Assembly: GCA_016929715.1 (NCBI GenBank) | Contig: JAFGIG010000115.1 | Location: forward strand, 1 to 47,664 | Length of the DNA: 47,664 nt | From: Caldifarciminota bacterium | Lineage (GTDB): Bacteria; SDB-A | Direction: 5' to 3' | In this document: in pieces, positions 25,015 through 33,394 of the stretch | Position numbering within the stretch: position 1 is the first letter of the stretch | Layout of the letters: each line of letters starts with the position of its first letter | Program-made: the position numbers and the translations under genes | The notes under the pieces: model-generated | Databases searched by the model: none | The model's input: only the letters and a program-made list of their open reading frames with translations | What the model was told of the DNA's origin: nothing

Positions 25015-25987
25015 AATATCCGATTCTATGGATGGGTTCGCCCTTTTTTAGAAGATAATGTTCAAATTTTTCGGATTTTGACTCATGAACTGAACACAGC
25101 ATGCCCATCCCCATGTTGAAAACAAGAAACATTTCATCTTCAGGGACCTTTCCGATTCTCTCAAGGGCTTGAAACAAAGGGGGTATCTGCCAATTGACTT
25201 CAATGACTGCGTCGAGGCCGTGAGGTATTGATCTTTTAAGGTTTTTCCCGATTCCTCCGCCTGTAATGTGAGCCATCGAAGAGATTGTATCTCCTTCCGC
25301 CAGAAGATCCTTCAGGAGCGGAAAATAAGTTCTGTGGACTTTCAGGAGAGCTTCTCCCCATGAACTTGAAAAGTCCTTTTGATAATCTGAAAATTTAATT
25401 CTGTTTTTATTGAGAATCATCCTCGCCAAAGAAAACCCGTTGGTGTGCAGTCCTGAAGATTCGAATCCGTAGATTAGATCGTTTTGGCATACTTTTTGAG
25501 AGCCGATTATTTTTTCTCTTTGAACTTCTCCTACTATGAATCCGGCTATATCATATTCTCCGTCTTTATAAAAACCTGGCATTTCTGCCGTTTCTCCTCC
25601 TATTAGGCAACAGGAATTCTTTCTGCAGCCTTCGACGAGTCCCTGCATTACGCTTTCAAACGTCTTTTCTTCGAGCTTTCCCGAAGCAAAATAATCGAGA
25701 AAGAAAAGAGGGTTCGCCCCAAGCGTCAGAATATCGTTGACGCAGTGATTGACAAGATCCTGCCCGACTGTAGAGTGAGTATCAGTTGCGAAAGCCACTT
25801 TGAGTTTTGTCCCGACTCCGTCTGCCGATGACACCAGATACTTGCCGTTTCCCGCGGAAAACAAGGCGCCGAAATTGCCGATGTCCTGGACGACTCTGTC
25901 GTTAAAAGTCGTCTTGACGAGTTTTTTCACCCTCGAAAGGGCACTTTCGGCTTTTTCTATATCTACGCCTGAATCAGAGTATTTCAT
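24974..25987 (-). CDS. purM: Phosphoribosylformylglycinamidine cyclo-ligase (AIR synthetase)
   Basis: The 337-residue enzyme closes the imidazole ring in purine synthesis (FGAM plus ATP to AIR). Family marks are YSDSGVDIEKAESAL at the N-terminus, SSADGVGTKLKVA, GQDLVNHCVNDILTLGANPLFF, GGETAEMPGFY, SSGLHTNGFSLAR, and MAHITGGGIGKNLKR. The length is normal. No other purine gene is nearby. The ATG at 25987 has no Shine-Dalgarno: the ten bases before it are TTAATTTTTA-like and directly abut a strong hairpin, so expression may depend on read-through from the operon upstream. Confidence 0.95.
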   Translation of the reverse strand: MKYSDSGVDIEKAESALSRVKKLVKTTFNDRVVQDIGNFGALFSAGNGKYLVSSADGVGTKLKVAFATDTHSTVGQDLVNHCVNDILTLGANPLFFLDYFASGKLEEKTFESVMQGLVEGCRKNSCCLIGGETAEMPGFYKDGEYDIAGFIVGEVQREKIIGSQKVCQNDLIYGFESSGLHTNGFSLARMILNKNRIKFSDYQKDFSSSWGEALLKVHRTYFPLLKDLLAEGDTISSMAHITGGGIGKNLKRSIPHGLDAVIEVNWQIPPLFQALERIGKVPEDEMFLVFNMGMGMLCSVHESKSEKFEHYLLKKGEPIHRIGYFEKGTGEVRIAKD

Positions 25988-25996
25988 TGTAAAAAT

Positions 25997-26026
25997 TAAG
26001 GGGAAGCTTCGAGAAGCTTCCCCTTA
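25997..26026 (-). terminator. Strong hairpin between a lipoprotein gene and purM
   Basis: A perfect 14-bp inverted repeat, TAAGGGGAAGCTTC and GAAGCTTCCCCTTA separated by two bases, is followed on the minus strand by ATTTTT. It starts eight bases after the lipoprotein stop and ends ten bases before the purM start. Confidence 0.75.
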
Positions 26027-26033
26027 TGTAAGG

Positions 26034-26675
26034 TCAGAACCAGAAAAGGAGAGGGAAAAGCCCCCCTGTCTCTTTTTCGAAATCGACTTCGAAATATGAT
26101 TCGTCTACAAAAGCTGTCACATCCGTCTGAACCGCGACATTTGTTATCGGAGGAATGAGAACGGCTTTCACGTAGAAATCCTCTCTCGATTTGAAGATCT
26201 TGTCCGCCCAGTTCAGGTCGTCTTTGTTCAAATCGGCGTTAATCGTGAAGTCGGCTGAATCCCCGAGAGGGCTGAGAGGCGCAAAGTCTATTACTATAAT
26301 CAGCCTGTGTTTATCCCTGTCGTAAACAGGATTGGTAGGGGGCAGGGTGATGTTCGTGTCCATAGGGACATCTGTTGAGTCCGTTTTGCTCAAAAAGACA
26401 TAGACTGTGCTGGGCCTCAAAGAGTCAACGGCGCCGGAGTCCACGCTCAAGGAGACATGACCGTAAAAATGCGCTCTGACAAGTTTCATAGAAATGTCTT
26501 CAGGTATGTCTAGGCCGGAAACTTTGCTCCAGTCGTAAGGTTTGTTTAATCTGCCACCGACATTAGTGCTGAGAGATTTCGGGTCTGATCTGCTCGTTAT
26601 GTGAATTATCGTGTTGCAGCCTATCAGCGTGACGGCGGCGAGCACAATAATCATAAAAAATAATTTTCTGTTCAT
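26034..26675 (-). CDS. Lipoprotein of unknown function
   Basis: The ORF track begins far upstream (26822). The real start is ATG 26675, because it follows GGAGG by three bases, overlaps the previous stop (TAATG), and opens a lipoprotein signal peptide: MNRKLFFMIIVLAAVTLIGC with lipobox LIGC. The mature part of about 190 residues alternates beta strands (MKLVRAHFYGHVSLSVDSG, RLIIVIDFAPL, DFYVKAVLIPPI) and ends in an aromatic tail. It may be attached to the outer membrane and work with the barrel and OmpA-domain proteins encoded just upstream. I do not recognise the family. Confidence 0.8.
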   Translation of the reverse strand: MNRKLFFMIIVLAAVTLIGCNTIIHITSRSDPKSLSTNVGGRLNKPYDWSKVSGLDIPEDISMKLVRAHFYGHVSLSVDSGAVDSLRPSTVYVFLSKTDSTDVPMDTNITLPPTNPVYDRDKHRLIIVIDFAPLSPLGDSADFTINADLNKDDLNWADKIFKSREDFYVKAVLIPPITNVAVQTDVTAFVDESYFEVDFEKETGGLFPLLFWF

Positions 26676-27475
26676 TATTCCTCCATGAAGTCGAAGTTCC
26701 AAATAGCCTGAACTACAGGAACCACGCCGGTGTTGACCTCGTCTATCTCGACTCCGGGACCGACAACTCCGAGTATTATTTCGCAGTTGGAAGCGGCGTT
26801 GATGCCGAACCCGGCGCCCCATTTAAGCTTTTTCAGAGAAAAATCGTAACCGAGTTCTGTATAGGTCTTTATCACTCCGAAGGAGAGATCGTTGGCGAGA
26901 GTCACGGTCTGGTGCCAGGAGTCGACTTCGCCCCAAACTCTCGGGCTGATGAGGTATATATCCGTGTTCTCGACGTATTCCCTCGGGTCTATTGAAAAAT
27001 CGCCAATACCCCTGATATCGGTCAGGACTTTGTCTATTTCATACCCTATGTGAATAGAACCGAGTTTTTCGGATAACAGATAGCTTCCTCCGAAGAAAAA
27101 GCCGTATCCCCAAAGTTTTCCTGTCATAGTCCCGGTGAGTTCATCTGTCAGAACTCTATTCGTGCTCTGGGAGAGCAAAGGAGAATATCCCAGAAAATCC
27201 CAGTAATAAGCTCCTGCAGAGACAGAAAACGGGAGTTCGCCTATAAAACCGCCGCCTTTTACCTTTACGTTGGGGACGAGAAAAAGATCGAGAAGCGAAT
27301 TCGATCCGATCTGAAAATAATCGTAAAGGCCTACAGCGACGTCACCTATTCCTATTTTCGAATCTCTGTGAGGAAGTATATAACCCGTCTCGACGCTTAA
27401 AGTTCTCGTTGGAAGAACAGCCGACAGAGCCGAAGAGACGAGGAGAAACATAAATGCGATCAGATATTTTTTCAT
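26675..27475 (-). CDS. Outer-membrane beta-barrel-like protein
   Basis: The 266-residue protein has a signal peptide (MKKYLIAFMFLLVSSALSA) and a body of amphipathic strands rich in Gly and aromatic residues (KLWGYGFFFGGSYLL, TYTELGYDFSLKKLKWGAGF), ending in VVQAIWNFDFMEE. This is the pattern of small outer-membrane barrels; no named family is evident. It lies 12 bases after the OmpA-domain gene and overlaps the lipoprotein gene by one base, so the three form an operon, perhaps one envelope complex. Confidence 0.7.
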   Translation of the reverse strand: MKKYLIAFMFLLVSSALSAVLPTRTLSVETGYILPHRDSKIGIGDVAVGLYDYFQIGSNSLLDLFLVPNVKVKGGGFIGELPFSVSAGAYYWDFLGYSPLLSQSTNRVLTDELTGTMTGKLWGYGFFFGGSYLLSEKLGSIHIGYEIDKVLTDIRGIGDFSIDPREYVENTDIYLISPRVWGEVDSWHQTVTLANDLSFGVIKTYTELGYDFSLKKLKWGAGFGINAASNCEIILGVVGPGVEIDEVNTGVVPVVQAIWNFDFMEE

Positions 27476-27487
27476 CTTTCACCTCGC

Positions 27488-29446
27488 TTAATTTTCAATG
27501 ACGTGAAATTCCACTCTTCTGTTCATCCTCTTGTCATCTCTCGATCTCTCCGGAGAAATCATGAGCCTCGATTCGCCGTATCCGATGGCGAGAAGCTTTT
27601 CTGGGGAAATACCCTGAGTGTTTATGAGGTAGTTGCGAACAGAATTGGCTCTCGCTTCGGATAGCTGCTGGTTGTGCGCGTTGCTTCCGTCGCTGTCCGT
27701 GTGTCCCTGAATTTCAATCTTGACTTCCATGTTTTCTTTGAGCAGTCTGGCGACCTGATTGAGAATCGGATACGATTCCGGCAGAATGTCGGCTTTGTTG
27801 ACCTCAAAATTGATGTTGTGGAATACGAGCTCGGCTTTTTCCTTCAGCAGGTTGAATTCAGTGACCAAAACTTGTTTGCTCGCCAGGTTGAAGTCCTTTT
27901 TGGACGGAATGTATCCGGCGACGTATGCTTCGAAAGTATATGACCCCGGAAGAAGAGTTACATCGAATCTGCCGTTTTCGTCGGTTGCTATCGTGAGAGT
28001 AGTGTCTCCTGAAATTCTCACCGAAGCTGTTATCGGCGCGGTCGAGGCGTCGGATTTTATCTCATAGACGATTCCTTCTATCTTTCCGAGTTCTTTATCA
28101 AGTGTGAAATCTATTCCTGTCAGAGAGTCTCCGGGATAGACGAAAATCGGCCTGGGATTGACGGCTGAATAACCTTCTGCGCTGACGTTAACTTCGAAAA
28201 ATCTCGGAGCCGGAATGTCAGCTACAAACCACTCCCCGCTTTCGTCGGTGACGATAGAAGAGAACATATATTCATCTGCCGTAGTGTCGCTGAATGTCAC
28301 CATGGCTTCGCTTATTCCCGACATCGTCTTTATGTCGGAAATCTTTCCCGCTATCCACGCGAGTCTCGGACGGTCGGGTATGAAGTCATATGACCATCCG
28401 AATCCGACAGAAGCCAGCCATTCCGGGCAAAAAGCGTAGCTCTCGACGTTTGTTTTGTCGTTGGATGTAAGCCTGAAATCGTATGCTATGTCAAGGTAGA
28501 GGCCCGGAAGAGATGTAAAACGCAGTCCGGGAGTCAGCCTGAGAGGACTGGCTACGCTGTCGGGAGACAAAACAAAAGTTCCGGTCGCTTCGACAAAAGG
28601 TTCGAAATATTTGCCTTTGAAAGAAGCTCCGAGCCCTATGAGTAAAGTCTGGTATTTGCTGTATCCGAGATATGTGTATCCCAAGACGCCGGAAAAAGAA
28701 AAAGGCGATTCCGGAATAGGTTTGAAAGATCCCACGAGGCTGACGCTGGCGCCGAATCCCTGTCTGAATGTCCTGAACAATCCGCCGCTCCAGCTTATCT
28801 CACTGTCGTCGTTCATAACGCTGTCCGGGGTGGTTCTTCGGACTAAAGAGTCGCTTTTCTCAGGACCAGTTGGGAAAATAAGCTGAGTGACTCCGCCGAG
28901 AGTGAATTTTTCATTGACCGGAATTGTTCTTTTATAGAAAAGAGAAATATCTCCGATGGATGTGCTTTTTATGTTCGCTCTGCCGAAATACTGGAAAGTT
29001 CCAAGAGAATCGTTTTCAATGATCCCGGGATTGTCAGGTCTTATGTGTATAGGCTGGGCGAGGAACTGGTCGAAATAAAAAACCGAGGTTATGCCGATTT
29101 CGTCAAAATCAGTTAGAGCATAGGAAATTCCGAACGGAACAGTTATGCACGTCAAAGCGTCGCCGGTTCTGACTACGGTGTCTCGGGTAGTCGTGTCAAC
29201 AGTGAAGACGGGTCCAACCCATGTTGTGTCATAGTAAACAAGTGTTGTGGGAAACGAGTCTTCGAACGCGTAATAATTGAGCATTATCCTCGTCCCTATT
29301 GTAAAAGTCCCTTTTCCGAGGTTATATGCCGATGGTATCCTGAACCATCCTCCGGAACCGTCAAGGCTGACTCTTCCGCTCAAAGTCGAAAGCGGAATTA
29401 GTAAAGCTGTTGCGATCAACAGCAACAACACAGATTTGCTCTTCAT
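27488..29446 (-). CDS. OmpA-domain outer-membrane protein with carboxypeptidase-like repeats
   Basis: The 652-residue protein opens with a signal peptide (KSVLLLLIATALLIPLSTLSG). A predicted barrel-like region follows at about 25-355. Two carboxypeptidase-regulatory-like Ig domains follow at about 360-540 (GKISDIKTMSGISEAMVTFS; GKIEGIVYEIKSDAS with LPGSYTFEAYVAGY). The OmpA peptidoglycan-binding domain is at about 545-650 (FEVNKADILPESYPILNQVA, IEIQGHTDSDG, NQQLSEARANSVRNYL, GYGESRL). It should tether the outer membrane to peptidoglycan. It is the first gene of a three-gene unit with its own promoter and GGGAGGG ribosome binding site. Confidence 0.9.
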   Translation of the reverse strand: MKSKSVLLLLIATALLIPLSTLSGRVSLDGSGGWFRIPSAYNLGKGTFTIGTRIMLNYYAFEDSFPTTLVYYDTTWVGPVFTVDTTTRDTVVRTGDALTCITVPFGISYALTDFDEIGITSVFYFDQFLAQPIHIRPDNPGIIENDSLGTFQYFGRANIKSTSIGDISLFYKRTIPVNEKFTLGGVTQLIFPTGPEKSDSLVRRTTPDSVMNDDSEISWSGGLFRTFRQGFGASVSLVGSFKPIPESPFSFSGVLGYTYLGYSKYQTLLIGLGASFKGKYFEPFVEATGTFVLSPDSVASPLRLTPGLRFTSLPGLYLDIAYDFRLTSNDKTNVESYAFCPEWLASVGFGWSYDFIPDRPRLAWIAGKISDIKTMSGISEAMVTFSDTTADEYMFSSIVTDESGEWFVADIPAPRFFEVNVSAEGYSAVNPRPIFVYPGDSLTGIDFTLDKELGKIEGIVYEIKSDASTAPITASVRISGDTTLTIATDENGRFDVTLLPGSYTFEAYVAGYIPSKKDFNLASKQVLVTEFNLLKEKAELVFHNINFEVNKADILPESYPILNQVARLLKENMEVKIEIQGHTDSDGSNAHNQQLSEARANSVRNYLINTQGISPEKLLAIGYGESRLMISPERSRDDKRMNRRVEFHVIEN

Positions 29447-29486
29447 GCACCCTCCCGTTTTATGAAGTTTGGTCTAACAAAAAAGT

Positions 29487-29515
29487 ATTCTAATCCTTTT
29501 GCGGGGATGCTGCAA
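29487..29515 (-). promoter_or_regulatory. Promoter of the OmpA-domain operon
   Basis: On the minus strand TTGCAG (29515-29510), exactly 17 bases and TAGAAT (29492-29487) lie about 40 bases before the start codon. Confidence 0.5.
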
Positions 29516-29557
29516 CTCAAAATTGCCCGATTAAAAACGCTTAACTATATATAGTCC

Positions 29558-30202
29558 TTATATCAGCTCCAGCTCGGAGAGATAATATTCTCCGGTGGAA
29601 TCGCTGAAAAAAACAATGCCCTTTGAAGGCGCCAGAACATAAGATTTGTATTCGGAAGAATTTTGATTTCCCAAAAGAGCGGAAGATTCGCGAATGTTGC
29701 GATTGATATCTATCCTGTAGCAGTTTTCATAAGAACCTTCGGGACAAGTGAAGTTTTCAAGGAGCCTGACAGAAACAGTTGTTTTAATCTCTATGGAATA
29801 AGGATCTCCGGCAATGTTTATGTTGTTGGTATAGACATCGGTCCATAAATCTCCCTCCAAAAGAGGAAGTTTTAAAAAATCAGCCCAGCGGTTTTCAACA
29901 ACATAAGAAGTTCCGGCAAAATCCCTTGTCAAATTTTTATGTGTTTTGATGCTTCCATCGTCTTTCCAGACATAGAAATAAGTTCCGTTGAAATCCCAAA
30001 CAGAGCAGTATCTACCCTGGTAGAGAAAATTAAACGATTCGACTGAAACAGAGGCGCTGTTTCCGAGCGTATCTTTGTAATTCCAATAACTGCTTGTGTC
30101 CGGAAGAGGGAAATACTCTTGTGATAGCCTTGAAAGAGGGCTTTCGGAGGAGCATTGGGTCAGAAAAAAGGAGATTGCGAGAATTATAAATAAATTCTTC
30201 AT
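29558..30202 (-). CDS. Lipoprotein of unknown function
   Basis: The 214-residue protein begins with a lipoprotein signal (KNLFIILAISFFLTQC, lipobox LTQC). The mature part looks beta-rich (YFPLPDTSSYWNYKD, YCSVWDFNGTYFYVW, KSYVLAPSKGIVFFSDSTG). This is a pattern often seen in FCB-group lipoproteins that describe how a value is displayed or compared, but I recognise no named domain. It starts three bases after the barrel gene, making it the last member of the SPFH operon. Only weak inverted repeats follow its stop. Confidence 0.75.
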   Translation of the reverse strand: MKNLFIILAISFFLTQCSSESPLSRLSQEYFPLPDTSSYWNYKDTLGNSASVSVESFNFLYQGRYCSVWDFNGTYFYVWKDDGSIKTHKNLTRDFAGTSYVVENRWADFLKLPLLEGDLWTDVYTNNINIAGDPYSIEIKTTVSVRLLENFTCPEGSYENCYRIDINRNIRESSALLGNQNSSEYKSYVLAPSKGIVFFSDSTGEYYLSELELI

Positions 30203-30205
30203 GGA

Positions 30206-30721
30206 TCACCTCGAAAGTTGAAGTCCCAAACTGAGAAGTATCAGGGACGAGTTGGAGTTGTCGAGTGAATACCCGTAGGACAGATCCGAAAAGAGACCAA
30301 GCGATTCAGTGAGATCGAACTTCAATTTAATCGCGGGGATCACCCAGGAAACGAAAGAACTTTCCGATCCGTTTTTTGTTTTTACGCGTAACTGGGAAAG
30401 TCCGTATGAAAAAGAAAAAGAGAGTTTGTTTCTCGGTGTTAAATTGAAAAGGTGCCTTGATAAGCCTGCTTTGAGAAGGAAAATATTCAGGGAAAGATCT
30501 TCTCTGTAAGCTCCATCGGCCTGAATTAAGGAGAAATCTGCCCCCGGAGAAAAGCCGGCGTATTTTTTGGAAAGCGAAGTTCCGAGGGTTAAAACCCTCC
30601 CGTTGTCAAAATACTTTGACGAAAGTATGGATATGCCGGGAGAGACTGAAAAAGAATAAGCTTCAAGCCCTGCCGCTAAAAAAAGTGAAAAAACAATAAG
30701 GAGAAATTTGTATTTTTTCAT
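30206..30721 (-). CDS. Small outer-membrane barrel-like protein
   Basis: The 171-residue protein has a signal peptide (KFLLIVFSLFLAAGLEA). Short strands with alternating polarity follow (GRVLTLGTSLSKKYAGFSPG, KLSFSFSYGLSQL, SLGLFSDLSYGYSLD), ending in ILLSLGLQLSR, as expected of an eight-stranded barrel. Family unknown. It lies 21 bases after the SPFH gene and three before the lipoprotein gene. Confidence 0.65.
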   Translation of the reverse strand: MKKYKFLLIVFSLFLAAGLEAYSFSVSPGISILSSKYFDNGRVLTLGTSLSKKYAGFSPGADFSLIQADGAYREDLSLNIFLLKAGLSRHLFNLTPRNKLSFSFSYGLSQLRVKTKNGSESSFVSWVIPAIKLKFDLTESLGLFSDLSYGYSLDNSNSSLILLSLGLQLSR

Positions 30722-30742
30722 AGTTGTTCTGTTCCCGTCAGT

Positions 30743-31876
30743 TCATTGGGATGTCTGTTTTCCGCATTCAGGGCAGAACTTCGTGTTTGCCGCAATCGGT
30801 TTTCCGCAATGAGGACAATTCACTGTCGGCGGGGTGGTTTCCTTGCCGCAGTTAGGGCAGAATTTTGCATCACCGGGAATCTGATTGCTGCAGTGAGGGC
30901 AGGTTTTTGTAACCTGGAGAGGTTTTCCGCAGTTTGAGCAAAAAACAGCTCCCATGGGTAAAGCCGCGTTGCAGTGAGGGCAGGGTTTTGTTCCCTGCGT
31001 CTGAGTGCTTCCCTGCATAGCCTGATTTATCATGCCGGGCATCATCATGCCCATCCCAAGGCCTGCTCCAATGCCCATTCCCGCTCCGGCTCCGCCGCCT
31101 TCGTTCTTAGCTGCATCTCTCAGAGCGCTGGCGGCTTGATACTGAGTAAACCCTCCGAGTCCGCCCATTGCTTCGACTGAAGCTCTTTCGTCTATCATTT
31201 TCTGAACGGCTTCGGGCAGGCTGACAGCGTTTATAAGAAAGTCCGTCATCTCTAAGCCGTATTTTTCGAAATCATTCTGAATTCTGGATTTAGCGCCTAT
31301 TGCTACTTCGTCGTAATTGCTGGCAAGATCGAAAATCGAAACGCCTTTGGATGCAACTTCTCCGAGAAAGTCCGCGAATCTTGCGATTATTATATTTCTT
31401 AGAAAATCCTCTATCTGCTCCCTGGCATACCTTCCCTGTGAACCGACGACTTTGTTGACAAACAGCTGAGCTTCGATGATTCTCACGGAATAAGCCCCGA
31501 ATGCCCTTATTCTGACGAATTTCAATTCCTTGTCTCTGAAAGGTATTGGTTCTGGCGTTCCCCATTTTGAGTTGGTGAACGTTTTTGTGTTGACGAAAAT
31601 TACTTCTGTTCGGAAAGGGCTTCTTCCGTCGAACAGAGCGCCTACGAATTTCGTCAATACAGGCAGGTTCGCCGCTGTTAAAACGTGTTTTCCGGGTCCG
31701 AAGACGTCGAGCGCCTGGCCGTCTCTGAAGAATACAGCCTTCTGGTCTTCTCTCACGATCAGCTGACTTCCGAGTTTGGTTTCTGCAGAGCCTTCTTCAG
31801 GGACCCTGTGAACCATAATATCGCCTGTCGGGTCGTGGTATTCGATTATGTCCATCAGTTTAAGATTAAATGCCAT
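30743..31876 (-). CDS. SPFH-domain protein with three C-terminal zinc ribbons
   Basis: The 377-residue protein has an SPFH domain of the YdjI/virion-core-like type: ELGSQLIVREDQKAVFFRDG-type N-terminus, VFGPGKHVLTAANLPVL, IRAFGAYSVRI, SLPEAVQKMIDERASVEAMG. A Gly/Met-rich linker (GAGMGIGAGLGMGMMMPG) follows, then three double-CxxC zinc ribbons (CPHCNAALPMGAVFCSNCG and two more). No membrane segment is seen. In Bacillus a similar protein takes part in membrane stress response and interacts with a PspA-like partner. Its start overlaps the previous stop by one base (TAATG), coupling it to a small helical protein. Confidence 0.88.
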   Translation of the reverse strand: MAFNLKLMDIIEYHDPTGDIMVHRVPEEGSAETKLGSQLIVREDQKAVFFRDGQALDVFGPGKHVLTAANLPVLTKFVGALFDGRSPFRTEVIFVNTKTFTNSKWGTPEPIPFRDKELKFVRIRAFGAYSVRIIEAQLFVNKVVGSQGRYAREQIEDFLRNIIIARFADFLGEVASKGVSIFDLASNYDEVAIGAKSRIQNDFEKYGLEMTDFLINAVSLPEAVQKMIDERASVEAMGGLGGFTQYQAASALRDAAKNEGGGAGAGMGIGAGLGMGMMMPGMINQAMQGSTQTQGTKPCPHCNAALPMGAVFCSNCGKPLQVTKTCPHCSNQIPGDAKFCPNCGKETTPPTVNCPHCGKPIAANTKFCPECGKQTSQ

Positions 31877-32397
31877 TATCCTTCTCCTCTTTTAATACCG
31901 TTGATGAAAAGATTGTCTCTTTCTTTCAATTTTTCTTCGAGGGAGTCTATGGTTTCGCTGAGCCCTGATAATATCAGGGCGGTCTCTTCGGGTTTTACAG
32001 ATTCAAGTTTTTTGCAGGATTCTGAAATTTCATCTACGAACCTTGCAAGGTTGACGTCAAATTCGTAGAGCTGCGCGAGCTGGTCCTGGTCTATCTGGAC
32101 AAGGTCGAACCAGCCTGTGTATCCGTAATCAGCAAGCCTGATTCTGTCCGTATTTGTTTCGAGTTTTGCGTCTATTCTTGAAACGGTCTTCAGGGAAGCG
32201 AAATCCTGACTGTCCGTGAGGACAACAGTTGCTCTGGAAAGATGAGCGCGGCTCTGCGTCATTTTCGAAGCGAGATAATCCCTGTAAAGCTTATCCGCTC
32301 TTCTTCTCTCCTCTCTCTTTATGTAACCGGCAAATCCGGGGATATGTTTTGCCAACCAGTCTCCGGCGTTCCTTATGGTGTTGCCGAGATCGCTCAT
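31876..32397 (-). CDS. Helical protein of unknown function coupled to the SPFH gene
   Basis: The 173-residue protein is predicted to be largely alpha-helical and charged (IKREERRRADKLYRDYLASK; SETIDSLEEKLKERDNLF). One region has a different character (RLADYGYTGWFDLVQIDQDQ). No signal peptide or membrane segment is visible. Translational coupling with the SPFH-zinc-ribbon gene suggests the two proteins act together, perhaps filling the role PspA-like or related helper proteins have beside other SPFH genes; this is inference. Start ATG 32397 follows AAGGAGG. It heads the four-gene minus-strand operon. Confidence 0.75.
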   Translation of the reverse strand: MSDLGNTIRNAGDWLAKHIPGFAGYIKREERRRADKLYRDYLASKMTQSRAHLSRATVVLTDSQDFASLKTVSRIDAKLETNTDRIRLADYGYTGWFDLVQIDQDQLAQLYEFDVNLARFVDEISESCKKLESVKPEETALILSGLSETIDSLEEKLKERDNLFINGIKRGEG

Positions 32398-32415
32398 AAA
32401 TCCTCCTTAACAAAA

Positions 32416-32460
32416 TTGACAAGTAGCATCTTGACACAATGATATATCAAGAAATAATAT
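32416..32460 (+). promoter_or_regulatory. Two overlapping sigma-70-like promoters
   Basis: TTGACA (32416-32421) with TGATAT (32440-32445), and TTGACA (32431-32436) with TAATAT (32455-32460), both have 18-base spacers. They point at the gene starting at 32490; the second would start transcription near 32467. Confidence 0.55.
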
Positions 32461-32489
32461 AAGTAAAAAGTATTTTAAGGAAGGTTTTT

Positions 32490-33251
32490 TTGAACTACAT
32501 TGAAATTGCGCTGAAAAGTTCGGCAAACTTAGCGGAGAAACCGTTTGAAATAAACGCAAACTTTGCTGAAATGCTCTTGTCCTCAGGAGCGGAAAAAATA
32601 GGAATCTATCTCAGAACATTAAGCGGCGGCCTAAGCCTCTGCGAGTCAAACACTGAAGCTGTTCCAAAAAACCTTGTGCCGAATATTTCGCTGAAAGAAC
32701 TGTCCAAAAAAGATTTTGAAGGATTGTTTTACTTTGAAAACCCTCCATATAAATTCTATATCCTCGGAGACAAACCTCTAAATCCATATGCGCTTATTCT
32801 TTCTGAAAACCCAGTAGATAACCGCGGCATGTGGCAGACTATATCGCTTTTTTACAAAATGATTTTTTTCTACAGGCGCGAAGCAGTTAAATCCGAACAT
32901 TTTGATGTTATTGTGGCGTTCGATGAAAAACTTTCAATCATCAAGGGAGAAGAACCTGATCTGTCTTTTTTTAGAAATCTTTCCGCTGAAGAATTGCCCC
33001 GGATCCTCGAATCGATGACACAAATCAAAAGCCGTTTCCTTTTGCCTTCGGAGAATGTCTGGGGCAGGAACAAAGTAAGTATAGGGAATGAAACCGGTGC
33101 AGAGGGAATCAGGGAAAAAGCGGCTTTCATAAGAAAGCATGCAGAATCAGTTCTCAGCGACATGGGCAGAAGCTCCCCGTATTTTACGGAGCTGTCTTCG
33201 ATATCGAAAACAGCTTCAAAAATTATTGCTTTGTTTGAGAACAATCCTTAG
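32490..33251 (+). CDS. Protein of unknown function, possibly GAF-like
   Basis: The 253-residue protein starts at TTG 32490, eight bases after AAGGAAGG. The N-terminal half (SGAEKIGIYLRTLSGGLSLC, FYILGDKPLNPYALILSE) has the strand pattern of a GAF-type sensor, followed by helices (MWQTISLFYKMIFFYRREAV) and a helical C-terminus. The match is not strong enough for assignment. No signal peptide or catalytic motif is seen. It is transcribed from a strong tandem promoter and lies upstream of rho without a clear terminator. Confidence 0.7.
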   Translation: MNYIEIALKSSANLAEKPFEINANFAEMLLSSGAEKIGIYLRTLSGGLSLCESNTEAVPKNLVPNISLKELSKKDFEGLFYFENPPYKFYILGDKPLNPYALILSENPVDNRGMWQTISLFYKMIFFYRREAVKSEHFDVIVAFDEKLSIIKGEEPDLSFFRNLSAEELPRILESMTQIKSRFLLPSENVWGRNKVSIGNETGAEGIREKAAFIRKHAESVLSDMGRSSPYFTELSSISKTASKIIALFENNP

Positions 33252-33394
33252 CTAAAAAAATCATTGACAAGACGATGATAATGGTAAAAAATACAGTACC
33301 AAAACTTTAGAAAATCCCGGGTTAAGATTTCTTTTATTATATCTGATTTATTCTTTATTTTGAAATTTTCACAAAAAGGAGACAGCTCAAAATC

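Noticed and set aside
26676-26822. N-terminal 49 residues of the lipoprotein ORF as given in the track
   Set aside because: The Arg-rich stretch is a shadow of the upstream barrel gene. The ATG at 26675 with GGAGG and a lipoprotein signal is a much better start.
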